Source: a virus
Virus record (IMG/VR): IMGVR_UViG_3300024520_000030
Span: 1 to 36,015 of that record
Reading direction: 5' to 3' (one strand)
DNA: 36,015 nucleotides
Part shown: positions 21,440 to 29,474 of the stretch, piece after piece
How positions within the stretch are numbered: position 1 is the first letter of the stretch
How the letters are laid out: each line of letters opens with the position of its first letter
Translations under genes and position numbers: made by a program
The notes under the pieces: generated by a model
Databases searched by the model: none
What the model saw: only the letters and a program-made list of their open reading frames with translations
Told to the model about the DNA's origin: nothing

Positions 21440-21987
21440 AGCCAGCTAAAAACAAGGCATGCAAAGTTTGTGGCGATACGTTCCAGCCATTCCAGACCAC
21501 GCAGAAAGTTTGCGGGCCTAAATGTGCAATTGATTACGCTAAAAGCCAAGCTTTAGCAAAATGGGAAAAGTTGGAACGCGCTAAACATAAAGCCGATTTA
21601 GAACGAATTAAGACTCGTGCTCAATGGCTGCGAGAAGCCCAGCAAGCGTTTAATGCATTTGTTCGAGAGCGTGATAAGGATTTGCCGTGTATTAGTTGTC
21701 AGCGACATCATGCAGGCCAGTATCACGCGGGGCATTACAAATCTGTAGGAGGTAATCCCGAGCTAAGGTTTTGTGAAGATAATAACCACAAGCAATGTGC
21801 TCCCTGCAACAACCACCTTAGCGGAAACATCGTTAACTACCGCCCCAACCTGATAGAGAAGATAGGGCAAACCTTAGTTGATTGGCTTGAGGGTCCGCAT
21901 GCACAAATCAAGCTCTCAATTGAAGATATACGGGCGATAAAGGCCACGTATAAGGCCAAATTAAAAGAGTTAAAAAATAATTCCTGA
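21436..21987 (+). CDS. ninG: NinG recombination protein
   Basis: This is a 183-residue Rap/NinG-type Holliday-junction nuclease, as in lambda, that supports Red or RecBCD recombination. It has an N-terminal zinc module CKVCGDTFQPFQTTQKVCGP KC (Cys 9, 12, 26 and 30), a helical linker rich in Lys and Arg, then the core CISCQRHHAGQYHAGHYKSV and HKQCAPCNNHLSGN, which supply the second metal and catalytic residues. The end is a charged helix. Position after DUF1367 is typical of lambdoid nin regions. Confidence 0.93.
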   Translation: MKPAKNKACKVCGDTFQPFQTTQKVCGPKCAIDYAKSQALAKWEKLERAKHKADLERIKTRAQWLREAQQAFNAFVRERDKDLPCISCQRHHAGQYHAGHYKSVGGNPELRFCEDNNHKQCAPCNNHLSGNIVNYRPNLIEKIGQTLVDWLEGPHAQIKLSIEDIRAIKATYKAKLKELKNNS

Positions 21988-21992
21988 TTACC

Positions 21993-22021
21993 TTGCAATG
22001 ATTGGATATCGTGCTTATATT
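21993..22021 (+). promoter_or_regulatory. Internal rightward promoter
   Basis: TTGCAA (21993-21998) and TATATT (22016-22021) are separated by exactly 17 bases in a 60-base non-coding gap after ninG. A transcript would start near 22028 and cover the 23-residue gene, the methyltransferase-like gene, ssb and the following genes. This suggests SSB and its neighbours are expressed partly independently of the main early promoter. Confidence 0.7.
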
Positions 22022-22049
22022 TAAAGTGCACCAAACGAGAGGCATTAAA

Positions 22050-22121
22050 ATGATTGAATTAGCGGCGATTATATTCACGATAATTTTTATGATTATGGCT
22101 CACGAACAACCAATAATATAA
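22050..22121 (+). CDS. 23-residue hydrophobic peptide
   Basis: The product MIELAAIIFTIIFMIMAHEQ ends PII. It has one membrane helix. AGAGG lies nine bases upstream in the leader of a clear promoter, so translation is likely despite the size. Its role is unknown; it could be a membrane-targeted toxin, exclusion peptide or leader. Confidence 0.55.
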   Translation: MIELAAIIFTIIFMIMAHEQPII

Positions 22122-22130
22122 GGCAAACAA

Positions 22131-22373
22131 ATGAATACTAATGATTTAGATTGGCAAGATTGGACGGATAACCCTGATACCGCTGATAGCTTTGAGCTTA
22201 TCGGCTTTGAACATTCGGCGTATGAAGGAGAGGGCAAGGTATTAAGAACATATGTAGACGCTCACGACGCCGTGATTGATATCGTTGAATATGAGCATGA
22301 TTGTATTATTGCTATCTGTGAGGACTCGGAATATCACGTTTCTGTAGATGAAATCGAGGCGCTGGCGGTATGA
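22131..22373 (+). CDS. 80-residue acidic unknown protein
   Basis: The product MNTNDLDWQDWTDNPDTADS is strongly acidic, with a mixed strand pattern VDAHDAVIDIVEYEHDCIIA later on. An AAGG site precedes the ATG. It overlaps the methyltransferase-like gene by 4 bases. Acidic small proteins of this type can mimic DNA, but nothing specific supports that here. Confidence 0.65.
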   Translation: MNTNDLDWQDWTDNPDTADSFELIGFEHSAYEGEGKVLRTYVDAHDAVIDIVEYEHDCIIAICEDSEYHVSVDEIEALAV

Positions 22374-22972
22374 ATGTTTTAGTAGCCTGTGAATATTCCG
22401 GCGTTGTTCGTGATGCGTTTATACGTGCTGGGCATGATGCAATCAGCTGTGACCTAGAGCCAAGCGATAGCGACTTTGGACCTCATTACCAGGGTGATAT
22501 TTTTGACATAGATTTAACTGGGTTTGATTTAATGATAGCTCACCCGCCGTGTACTTATTTGACTAATTCAGGTGTATGCCATTTACATAAAGACGCTAGC
22601 CGCTGGCCTAAGTTGTTTGATGGTGCTGCGTTTTTTAAAAAAATAATGGAGCTACCGATACCGCGAAAGGCGATAGAAAACCCAATTATGCACAAGTACG
22701 GTAAAACATTAATTGGTGGCGTTAAGCAAAGCCAGGTGATTCAGCCTTGGTGGTTTGGTCATCTAGAGCAAAAAGCAACTTGCCTTTGGCTTAAAGGCTT
22801 GCCGCTTTTAGAGAAAACGCACGACGTTAAAGCTGAAATGATGGCACTACCAAAGCGCGAGCGTGAGCGGTTACATTATTTACCACCCAGCCCGGATAGA
22901 TGGAAGTTGAGAAGCACGACATATAAAGGGATTGCTGAGGCAATGGCCAGTCAATGGAGTATAGCGGTATGA
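22370..22972 (+). CDS. DNA methyltransferase-like protein (HPPC/ENP type)
   Basis: This 200-residue protein has an AdoMet-binding-like N-terminus MNVLVACEYSGVVRDAF, a catalytic-type motif IAHPPCTYLTNSG (57-68; Pro-Pro-Cys as in C5 cytosine methyltransferases), an AIENP motif (101-105) in place of ENV, and IQPWWFGHLEQKATCLWLKG. This matches a family of short phage proteins annotated as DNA cytosine methyltransferases. At 200 residues it is much shorter than typical C5 enzymes, so the target-recognition part is reduced. No partner nuclease gene is present, so its role would be self-modification or host-DNA control (inference). Confidence 0.8.
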   Translation: MNVLVACEYSGVVRDAFIRAGHDAISCDLEPSDSDFGPHYQGDIFDIDLTGFDLMIAHPPCTYLTNSGVCHLHKDASRWPKLFDGAAFFKKIMELPIPRKAIENPIMHKYGKTLIGGVKQSQVIQPWWFGHLEQKATCLWLKGLPLLEKTHDVKAEMMALPKRERERLHYLPPSPDRWKLRSTTYKGIAEAMASQWSIAV

Positions 22973-23196
22973 CTTTAAAATATTACATCAAAGATGCAGG
23001 CATTAACCTGAAAGTGAAGGAGGTTGCTGCACATCTAAAGATGTCTCGTATAACGCTCCGGGATTGGTATTTGAGCGAGAAAATGCGGCCTAGGCTTGAC
23101 CAGATAATAATGCATTTAGCGTACTACCTAGCCCATAACGGTACTAGAGAGGATTTTAAGTTTTATTTAAAAAACAAAGGTAACGACAATGATTGA
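22969..23196 (+). CDS. Helix-turn-helix-like small protein
   Basis: The ATG at 22969 (ATGA overlap) is preferred over an upstream start. The 75-residue product has LKVKEVAAHLKMSRITLRDW, a clear helix-turn-helix pattern (VAAHLKMSRITLRDWY), with a further helical segment DQIIMHLAYYLAHNGT. It is probably a DNA-binding regulator or a recombination cofactor. Confidence 0.7.
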   Translation: MTLKYYIKDAGINLKVKEVAAHLKMSRITLRDWYLSEKMRPRLDQIIMHLAYYLAHNGTREDFKFYLKNKGNDND

Positions 23197-23359
23197 TTTG
23201 GGTAAGTGTCCGATGTGTGACGCTAAAGGCAGATATAAAGAACAGCGTTCTGGTGGTAATACGGTTTGTTATAGGGGTCATACGTACCCGACATGTGACG
23301 CTGTACCAACTGTACACGAATTTAAACTTACATTTAACGGATTGGAGATAAAGCAATGA
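23189..23359 (+). CDS. Zinc-ribbon small protein upstream of ssb
   Basis: This 56-residue protein, [20 protein letters not shown], has C7-x2-C10, then C27, His31 and C36 ([11 protein letters not shown]), a plausible zinc ribbon. It overlaps ssb by 4 bases. Small zinc proteins such as Lar are found in this position in other phages, but the match is not close. Its role is unknown. Confidence 0.65.
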   Translation: MIDLGKCPMCDAKGRYKEQRSGGNTVCYRGHTYPTCDAVPTVHEFKLTFNGLEIKQ

Positions 23360-23874
23360 GCGGAATTAATAAGGTTATTTTGATTGGTAATTTAGGCAAA
23401 GATCCAGAAAGTAAAACTACTACAAGTGGTGCGCTAATTACCAATATTGCAATTGCAACTTCTGAAAGCTGGAAGGATAAAAGCACGGGCGAGAAGGTCG
23501 AGAAAACCGAATGGCATCGCGTAACGTTTTTTAACAAGCAGGCTGAGATAGTAGGGCAGCACTTCAAGAAAGGTTCAAAGATATATGTTGAGGGTAGTTT
23601 AACTACTCGCAAGTGGCAGGATGAAGATGGCAGTGACCGTTATAGCACTGAAATCAAAGGTCGTGAGTTTCAGTTTTTAGACTCTAAAAATACCAATACC
23701 GTCAGCTCTGAACCTGCTTTTGAGCGCGTCCCGCCTCAACAACCAATGAATAACGGGGCCAGCGGGTTTGGTGGTGGTCGTGCGCCTCAAATGCAGCACC
23801 CAGCGGTAGCAATGCAGAGCGTACAGCATCAGCCCGTTGCGGCTGACGACTTCGATGATGACATACCGTTTTAG
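23356..23874 (+). CDS. ssb: Single-strand DNA-binding protein
   Basis: This 172-residue SSB has an OB-fold core from [20 protein letters not shown] to about residue 108, with [20 protein letters not shown] and [21 protein letters not shown] Gln/Pro/Gly-rich linker follows and the acidic tip DDFDDDIPF, the canonical partner-binding tail of bacterial SSBs. It serves replication and the exonuclease-annealing recombination pair. It ends in TAG, which shows that amber is a normal stop here. Confidence 0.96.
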   Translation: MSGINKVILIGNLGKDPESKTTTSGALITNIAIATSESWKDKSTGEKVEKTEWHRVTFFNKQAEIVGQHFKKGSKIYVEGSLTTRKWQDEDGSDRYSTEIKGREFQFLDSKNTNTVSSEPAFERVPPQQPMNNGASGFGGGRAPQMQHPAVAMQSVQHQPVAADDFDDDIPF

Positions 23875-23907
23875 CGGTCTTTTAATGCGCTTGATAAGGA
23901 GTGTGCT

Positions 23908-24294
23908 ATGTCTAAGAGTTACCAGTTTGACGTGTTAAATGGCCGACGATGGGAGAGGTCTTTATTTAAAGATATACCTGGGTCTGATGGGTTATACAAA
24001 ATCAATAGGGGTGGGGTTGTTCTTAGCTTTAAATATTCAACCCCTAGACTATTGAAGAAAAAGGAGATATCTAGCGGTGCAACTTGTGACGCGTACCGAT
24101 TATGGCTAGACGGTGGACCTGTATATGCAAGGCGCGTTGATTTGGTATGGATGGCTTTTGGTGGGGTAAAGCCAAAGACGAAGAGAAAGCCAGCTGTAAA
24201 GCCAAAGGTAAAACAGAGGATGGCTAACAAACCCAAGCTCTGGAGCGACATATACTCTAAGTTCCTACAGTCTAGTAAGGGGGTTACATGCTAA
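23908..24294 (+). CDS. NUMOD4-like protein, homing endonuclease remnant
   Basis: This 128-residue protein has the NUMOD4 pattern LFKDIPGSDGLYKINRGGVV (19-38), with LSFKYSTPRLLKKK and the aromatic RRVDLVWMAFGGVKP next to it. NUMOD4 modules are DNA-recognition parts of HNH homing endonucleases. No HNH core follows; instead there is a Lys-rich tail (KPKTKRKPAVKPKVKQRMAN). It may be a domesticated or decayed homing enzyme retained as a DNA-binding protein. Confidence 0.7.
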   Translation: MSKSYQFDVLNGRRWERSLFKDIPGSDGLYKINRGGVVLSFKYSTPRLLKKKEISSGATCDAYRLWLDGGPVYARRVDLVWMAFGGVKPKTKRKPAVKPKVKQRMANKPKLWSDIYSKFLQSSKGVTC

Positions 24295-24524
24295 ATATTC
24301 CCAACTCACCCGTCGCTGCGTCGTCTCTACAGACTTTAGCGCAGTTTGAGTTGTTAAACGCTCCGTCTCTTGTTACGAAAGCTATCAGAGCGGTTAAGTT
24401 TAACGATATGAGCATAACTAAGGCTGCGCTAGCTTAGGGCGTCAAGAAGGACGATATTATATTTTTCTTGGGACTTAACGATAGGTTGCACGCTCACAAT
24501 ATATCTTATGCGGGGCTGTCATGA
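24288..24524 (+). pseudogene. Helix-turn-helix-like gene interrupted by an amber codon
   Basis: The frame starts at ATG 24288 (overlapping the previous stop) and reads MLNIPNSPVAASSLQTLAQF and onward to ITKAALA, then meets TAG at 24435-24437. It continues in the same frame as GVKKDDIIFFLGLNDRLHAH to a TGA at 24522-24524 that overlaps the next ATG as ATGA. The ALA-x-GVKKDDI join resembles a helix-turn-helix with one Gln or Glu codon changed to TAG. Either the gene is inactivated, is read through, or the base is a sequencing error. As it stands a 49-residue fragment is made. Confidence 0.6.
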
Positions 24525-24742
24525 AATTTTGCAGGCTGTTCGAGATTGGACCTTATCAGGTTTTGATATTTATCAATGATGACCAGATAACGCTAACTTG
24601 TGATGTAGGCTCTGGTCCCGTTGAAATAGTCGAGGACTGCCAGTCTAAATCTTGGGCCCGTAAAGTTTTTGAGGAGTTTGACGAGAAAGAAGCAAATGAA
24701 TTTGTATGCTGCCAACTTTCTTGCAGCGATAAACTACACTAA
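24521..24742 (+). CDS. 73-residue unknown protein
   Basis: The product MKFCRLFEIGPYQVLIFIND continues DQITLTCDVGSGPVEIVEDC and a Cys-containing C-terminus VCCQLSCSD. It is beta-rich at the N-terminus and has five Cys in all. It starts in an ATGA overlap with the interrupted gene. No family is recognised. Confidence 0.65.
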   Translation: MKFCRLFEIGPYQVLIFINDDQITLTCDVGSGPVEIVEDCQSKSWARKVFEEFDEKEANEFVCCQLSCSDKLH

Positions 24743-24769
24743 TAATTTAACTACTCAATAGGTGAAATA

Positions 24770-24940
24770 ATGAGCTTAATCGGTATTGGCGAAACAGCCA
24801 TATACAACAATAAGTTATCTGTAACTGTTATAGATTACATTAGAAACAGATCTAATATAGTTACAGCGTATGAAGTACGAATGCCTTTAGGCGGGCCTGC
24901 TATAGCGGACGTTAGCAGAATCACGAGGTCCATAAAATGA
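24770..24940 (+). CDS. 56-residue unknown protein
   Basis: The ATG at 24770 has GGTG upstream and the gene ends in an ATGA overlap with the next. The product MSLIGIGETAIYNNKLSVTV continues IDYIRNRSNIVTAYEVRMPL and is beta-rich. No known domain is visible. Confidence 0.6.
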   Translation: MSLIGIGETAIYNNKLSVTVIDYIRNRSNIVTAYEVRMPLGGPAIADVSRITRSIK

Positions 24941-25230
24941 CCATTAAATGTTTGAGAATTGGACGCGCCTTGCTTGAGTTTGACATCGAGCGCGGGCGAT
25001 TACAGATAAATAATGTGGGCTATAAAAACGATGTGATATATATTAAGGATGACCCTGTAGTGTCCTTTACTACTGGAACAAGCATTGATGACCCAACACA
25101 CTACACTTTTAGCGTGAAAGGTCATCCTAATGTACACGTTTCGGATACTTGCGAGGTTAATGATAATGCCGACAAAATCCTAACTAAGATTAATAAGAAC
25201 TTTGCGGCGATGTTTGCAGCGACTTGTTAG
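24937..25230 (+). CDS. 97-residue unknown protein, end of early run
   Basis: The product MTIKCLRIGRALLEFDIERG is beta-rich, with YKNDVIYIKDDPVVSFTTGT and a helical end ILTKINKNFAAMFAATC. It is the last rightward gene. Its TAG stop (25228-25230) overlaps the TAA stop of the tailspike on the other strand, so the two genes meet tail to tail with no space for a terminator. Confidence 0.65.
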   Translation: MTIKCLRIGRALLEFDIERGRLQINNVGYKNDVIYIKDDPVVSFTTGTSIDDPTHYTFSVKGHPNVHVSDTCEVNDNADKILTKINKNFAAMFAATC

Positions 25231-27548
25231 TCGATGTAGTAACTAAAGGTCGTGTTAGATACGGCCTTAGTTCCTGATGCCGTCCATAACCCGCCACCTG
25301 CATCACTACTTAGGGTTATTGTTCCATTTGTACCCATTTCAAAAGCTACTGGGGTGCTAAGTCCAGAGCCATTATCGACACCCCGACCAAACCCAACTTG
25401 AGCGGCTGATGGCCTAATATCTACAGGTGCGCCCGTGATTGTAAAGCCTGTCGAATCGCTGGTCCCTGTAAATACATTGGACGCTATATTTATAGTAACT
25501 TCGTTGCCTACTCTCCGGTATGTGACTATTCCCGATGGGTCCGACACAAACCCAGTTGAACCCCCCGTGTATGAGCCGTGTTTTTCATAAGGCGATATTT
25601 TCAAATCTTCCGCGCTGACGCTTACAGGGTTAACGAATAAAAAGCATTTCCTGATAACTAAATCGACGCTTTGGTTTGGCGTTCCACTCAATCCAATGCT
25701 TAGCGCTGGCGATACTTTTGATGATGGCGCGTTGATAGCGTAGATAAGGTTTGAAATTCCTTGGTCCTTAATTATTACTTGTTGGTCTATCAGGTTCCCA
25801 CTGTCTAGCTGAACACTGAAAAACTTGTCGGTATCTGTTCCACCGCTACCATCCGTTCGGTCTATTTCAACATAAAGAAATAACTGATCGCCCGCTGTAA
25901 TTGTTGCGTCAACTGTCTGGTTTAGAGTGTACGAGCCAGAGACGCCGCCTGTTAGGCTCATATTACGAAGGTAAACTTTGTGGCCGTCCACATCGCTATA
26001 TATTCGGCCCGAGCTAGCACCAGACCCCGATTGGCCTATAGCGACACCGAATACAGAATCATCAACATAGTCTGCCCTGAATAGGTTTCTTCTACCATAA
26101 CCGCTGTTGGCAAGCACTACAGGCGTTCGAGTTGAATCAACCCAACGCATTGATATATCGCCAACCTGCGTAACGATACTAGTTTCTAGACCTGCTCTAA
26201 AGTAGCCCGATGCGCCTGCAATGGTTACATTGTGAATGCTAGGCTTGTTGTAAAATATCCGAAAGAATGCATCGTTAACCGTGCAATCAGATATGATTGT
26301 AGATTCTGTAGTCATTGGTATAGCTAAATCTAACGCTGATATCTCGCCGCTATTAGAATATATATCGCCGAATCTAAAGTCTTTTATTGTGTAGTTTGAA
26401 CTTGGAGACTTTTCGTTTTGCTCCAAATCAACCGCGCCTAATGGAAATTCTTTTCCGACAGGTCCGCCGCCATTAGTGCACTTGTAGTGACCTTCGATCA
26501 ATATATCTTCTATGTTGAATAATGAAGGTATAGCCGCTACACCCCATCTACGGCAGTTGTCAAACTCACAATTCGCTTCAATGTGCACTCCGCTGATGTT
26601 GTCGATTAAAACACCATCAATACCCACATCTTTAACTTTTAATCCGGAGGCTCTAAATCCAGTTAGCAATGAACCAACGGCCTCGCCTATCCTGACTCCA
26701 TACGAGAATTGCCCGCTAGTTTCATAGCCGACCGTCGGGTTTTGGCCGTCAATCTCAATGTCTTTGATTGTAAATCTATTGCCAACACAATGTATCCTGG
26801 TGTTACCCGTGCCCGTATACAGTATTTTACTGTCAAAACCATCGCCCGATATGGTCCAATCATCACCAGTTATTTCTATGTTGGTGCTCATTGTTACTGA
26901 GTGATTTGCTGGTATATATGCATGACCAAACGCCGCCAGAGCTGCGTTTATTTTTGTTGCGTCATCTGCTGCACCTAGTGCACCATACTTACGTACGTCT
27001 ACCTTGCCTGTATTAATTAACTTTGCTTGTAGGCCGTTATCTAAGTCGTGATATTGTCCGCCGTCATCCGTTCCAGTGCCGCCAGCCACAACAAAATACG
27101 TACTGCCGCCGCCGTCACCCGCTGCGGTATAGCCTTGCGTGCTGATAGTTGTTGAAACGGCAATATCTGTGTCGGCAACCATTAGCGCCACGGTTCCATA
27201 TACTGAACCTAAAGTAAAATCACCTGTACCTACGCCGGATAGCGGTACGTTGTCGAAATGGCCCATATAAGCTGGGGTATTTAATAGCGCCTCGGCTGCG
27301 TTGGCGTAAATGGCCCATTTGTGGACTCTGTCGATATACGGGATTATTTCCACGCTTGAAACTTCCCATTTACCCGCCGCGTTAGCAGTTATAGAGGTCT
27401 GTCCACCCGTTCCCGCTGCTGCTGTGGCTATTGGCGTGCTAGTCGTGCCGCCTGGCAGGTATGCTTTGAGTACCGCGCCTGAATAAGGGTCGCCGTTAAC
27501 GTCGAATATAGGGTTGGGGACATCGCCCATTGGTAGCCAAGTTGCCAT
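25227..27548 (-). CDS. Tailspike with pectate-lyase-like beta-helix
   Basis: This 773-residue receptor-binding protein has a virion-binding N-terminus (MATWLPMGDVPNPIFDVNGD, then YSGAVLKAYLPGGTTSTPIA) and a linker leading to a DVRKYGALGAADDATKINAA segment that marks the start of a right-handed beta-helix. The beta-helix region (about 180-480) contains repeats with TIKDIEIDGQ, VGIDGVLIDNISGVHI and NIEDILIEGHYKC. C-terminal beta-rich domains probably aid trimerisation and glycan contact. It is expected to bind or cleave host surface polysaccharide. It is longer than P22 tailspike (667). It follows the ejection genes, where P22 gene 9 also lies. Confidence 0.87.
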   Translation of the reverse strand: MATWLPMGDVPNPIFDVNGDPYSGAVLKAYLPGGTTSTPIATAAAGTGGQTSITANAAGKWEVSSVEIIPYIDRVHKWAIYANAAEALLNTPAYMGHFDNVPLSGVGTGDFTLGSVYGTVALMVADTDIAVSTTISTQGYTAAGDGGGSTYFVVAGGTGTDDGGQYHDLDNGLQAKLINTGKVDVRKYGALGAADDATKINAALAAFGHAYIPANHSVTMSTNIEITGDDWTISGDGFDSKILYTGTGNTRIHCVGNRFTIKDIEIDGQNPTVGYETSGQFSYGVRIGEAVGSLLTGFRASGLKVKDVGIDGVLIDNISGVHIEANCEFDNCRRWGVAAIPSLFNIEDILIEGHYKCTNGGGPVGKEFPLGAVDLEQNEKSPSSNYTIKDFRFGDIYSNSGEISALDLAIPMTTESTIISDCTVNDAFFRIFYNKPSIHNVTIAGASGYFRAGLETSIVTQVGDISMRWVDSTRTPVVLANSGYGRRNLFRADYVDDSVFGVAIGQSGSGASSGRIYSDVDGHKVYLRNMSLTGGVSGSYTLNQTVDATITAGDQLFLYVEIDRTDGSGGTDTDKFFSVQLDSGNLIDQQVIIKDQGISNLIYAINAPSSKVSPALSIGLSGTPNQSVDLVIRKCFLFVNPVSVSAEDLKISPYEKHGSYTGGSTGFVSDPSGIVTYRRVGNEVTINIASNVFTGTSDSTGFTITGAPVDIRPSAAQVGFGRGVDNGSGLSTPVAFEMGTNGTITLSSDAGGGLWTASGTKAVSNTTFSYYID

Positions 27549-29474
27549 TTATTTTTGTTCCTTAGTTAGTGCTTTGAGCGATTTAATTAGATTTCTCTGA
27601 TTTATGCCTTTCGTCTTTTCTATGACTGACGCTGCCACGCCAACACCCGTATCAATAACGTCTATAGCCCTTACCTTTTTGGCTGTCGCGCTTATTGCTT
27701 TCTCGGTAACGCCCTGCAATGACTGACCAGCAAACGACCCGAACAACCTTTCTAGCTCCGAAGCAACCATGGCTTGCGCGTTTATATTATCCGAGAACTT
27801 CGCGCCGTGCTTTTTGCTTACCGCCTCTAAATCAGATATTGCGTCTATAAGCGTAATTCTAGACTGCTGATTACTTAGTAGTTTCCTAGCCGCCCCACCG
27901 AGGAATTTATCCGCATTCTTTGATAGTGGGTCGAACTTACTACCGACAGCCGCACTAAAATCATCTAGCGCCGATATTGATTCCGCGAATCTAGTGTTTA
28001 CGTCTTTGTATGGGCCTGATATATCGCGTATAGATTCATTTATGTTATGCCTTAACTTCTTGGTAATTCTTTCGGATTTACCCGTCAGCCCTTGACCGGC
28101 TTTACCAAATGAAACCTGCTCATCAATAAATCCTTTCATTCTGTGCGCGTTGAATGCGTCCTTTCCTTCTGAAACACCCTTTAGGCGCGCTGCTATTTTT
28201 GTTATTAGCGATTCAGCCGCCGAAGATCCCTCGATTGTTGAACCTGTAAAATTAGGCACAAACTCGTCACTCATGGTCACGCCAATATTATCAAGATCGT
28301 CAATAAATGTATTTACTGATAATGTCGTGTCAACCTTTTGCCCGTGCAGCCCTCTGGCAATATTATCGAGCTCCTTACCTGCCGTTGAGTTTATACTTTT
28401 TGCTGAGTCCCATCGTGCCTGTAGTGACTTGCCTATAGCGTCTGCTGGCCTGTTTGTTTCTCTGAATAACTTGTTGCCTAAACCCTTTTCTACCGTCTTA
28501 AACATTTGACTATACACGGCCTTGTCCACGGCTGAAGAACCAACGACCGAAGCAACCACGCCTTCATCGACACCCTGCTTTATTGCGTCAGTGCCGATTT
28601 TGCGCTTTTTAATCTTATCTGTTCCAGTTATTACATAGCGCGCCGTTTCTGCATCCTGGCCCGACTCTATCGCCTCTCGTACCTTCTTTTTGCTTGGCGT
28701 TTCAAATCTAAATAGCCAGCTATCCGGTTTTTCTGCCGCCTTAGCTGCCGCCTTTCCTGCAATTACAGGCTCATCCACCATTGCCACGGTGGGCTTTATG
28801 TTTTTAGGTATGCTTGCATTGCCTGCACCCCGAATGCCAATCAATGACGCCGCCGCTATAGGTATTAGCTCCGCTGCCGTTGCTAATGCTGGCGAACCTG
28901 TCGCTTGAAACGCGCCTTTACCTACAAACTTAGATGCACCTTGCTTTCGAATGCCTTCAATAGTTTTTGAGGCCTCTCCTACTGACTTTCCCGCCACCAG
29001 ATCAAATAGACCAGAAAGGCCCGCTATGGGTATATTTGCCGCTTTGGTTATTTCTTCTATCCCGCCGGCGACACTTTCAAGGCCTCGCTTCCCTTCCTTT
29101 GTTCTGGGTTTGAATGTGAGCGCTTCGCCCACGTGTTTCACTGCCTGTTCGCCTGCACCCTCTTCGGCAAATGGGTTTGCCGCTTGAGTTAGCCCAGCGA
29201 AGCCGCTTGCAACCGTTGCAGGTATCCCAGAAGCAAAGGCTAACGCAGACTCCCCGCCACCTATAAGCTCTTGTGGCACACCCTTTACAACATCAATAGC
29301 TTGATCGAAAAATCCTTGCTCTTGTGGCGCTGGTTGAACTGCCTGTTGCGCTGGCTGTTGTTGTGCCGCGAAGAACTCAGATCCAAGCGTTTGCGCCTGC
29401 TCTGGTGATGTCCCTTCTGGAACCTCAAAGCGAGCCACTCGGCCATCCTCTAATTGATATCTAGCTATAGGCAT
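27549..29474 (-). CDS. DNA ejection protein, P22 gp16 position
   Basis: This 641-residue internal virion protein begins MPIARYQLEDGRVARFEVPE, an N-terminal module common in podovirus ejection proteins. A Gln/Ala/Pro linker (AAQQQPAQQAVQPAPQEQ) follows, then a helical region with a possible membrane-active Gly/Ala-rich stretch (AELIPIAAASLIGIRGAG). The rest is mainly helical and charged. In P22 gp16 (609) is injected into the host and is needed for DNA entry. The order gp7-gp20-gp16 is kept here. Confidence 0.82.
   Translation of the reverse strand: MPIARYQLEDGRVARFEVPEGTSPEQAQTLGSEFFAAQQQPAQQAVQPAPQEQGFFDQAIDVVKGVPQELIGGGESALAFASGIPATVASGFAGLTQAANPFAEEGAGEQAVKHVGEALTFKPRTKEGKRGLESVAGGIEEITKAANIPIAGLSGLFDLVAGKSVGEASKTIEGIRKQGASKFVGKGAFQATGSPALATAAELIPIAAASLIGIRGAGNASIPKNIKPTVAMVDEPVIAGKAAAKAAEKPDSWLFRFETPSKKKVREAIESGQDAETARYVITGTDKIKKRKIGTDAIKQGVDEGVVASVVGSSAVDKAVYSQMFKTVEKGLGNKLFRETNRPADAIGKSLQARWDSAKSINSTAGKELDNIARGLHGQKVDTTLSVNTFIDDLDNIGVTMSDEFVPNFTGSTIEGSSAAESLITKIAARLKGVSEGKDAFNAHRMKGFIDEQVSFGKAGQGLTGKSERITKKLRHNINESIRDISGPYKDVNTRFAESISALDDFSAAVGSKFDPLSKNADKFLGGAARKLLSNQQSRITLIDAISDLEAVSKKHGAKFSDNINAQAMVASELERLFGSFAGQSLQGVTEKAISATAKKVRAIDVIDTGVGVAASVIEKTKGINQRNLIKSLKALTKEQK

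Noticed and set aside
24435-24437. Amber codon reassignment (alternative genetic code) suggested by the in-frame TAG
   Set aside because: Many intact genes end at TAG in tight, sensible contexts, such as ssb, the gp4-like gene, the 72-residue gene before TerS and the last rightward gene. A general reassignment is therefore not supported.
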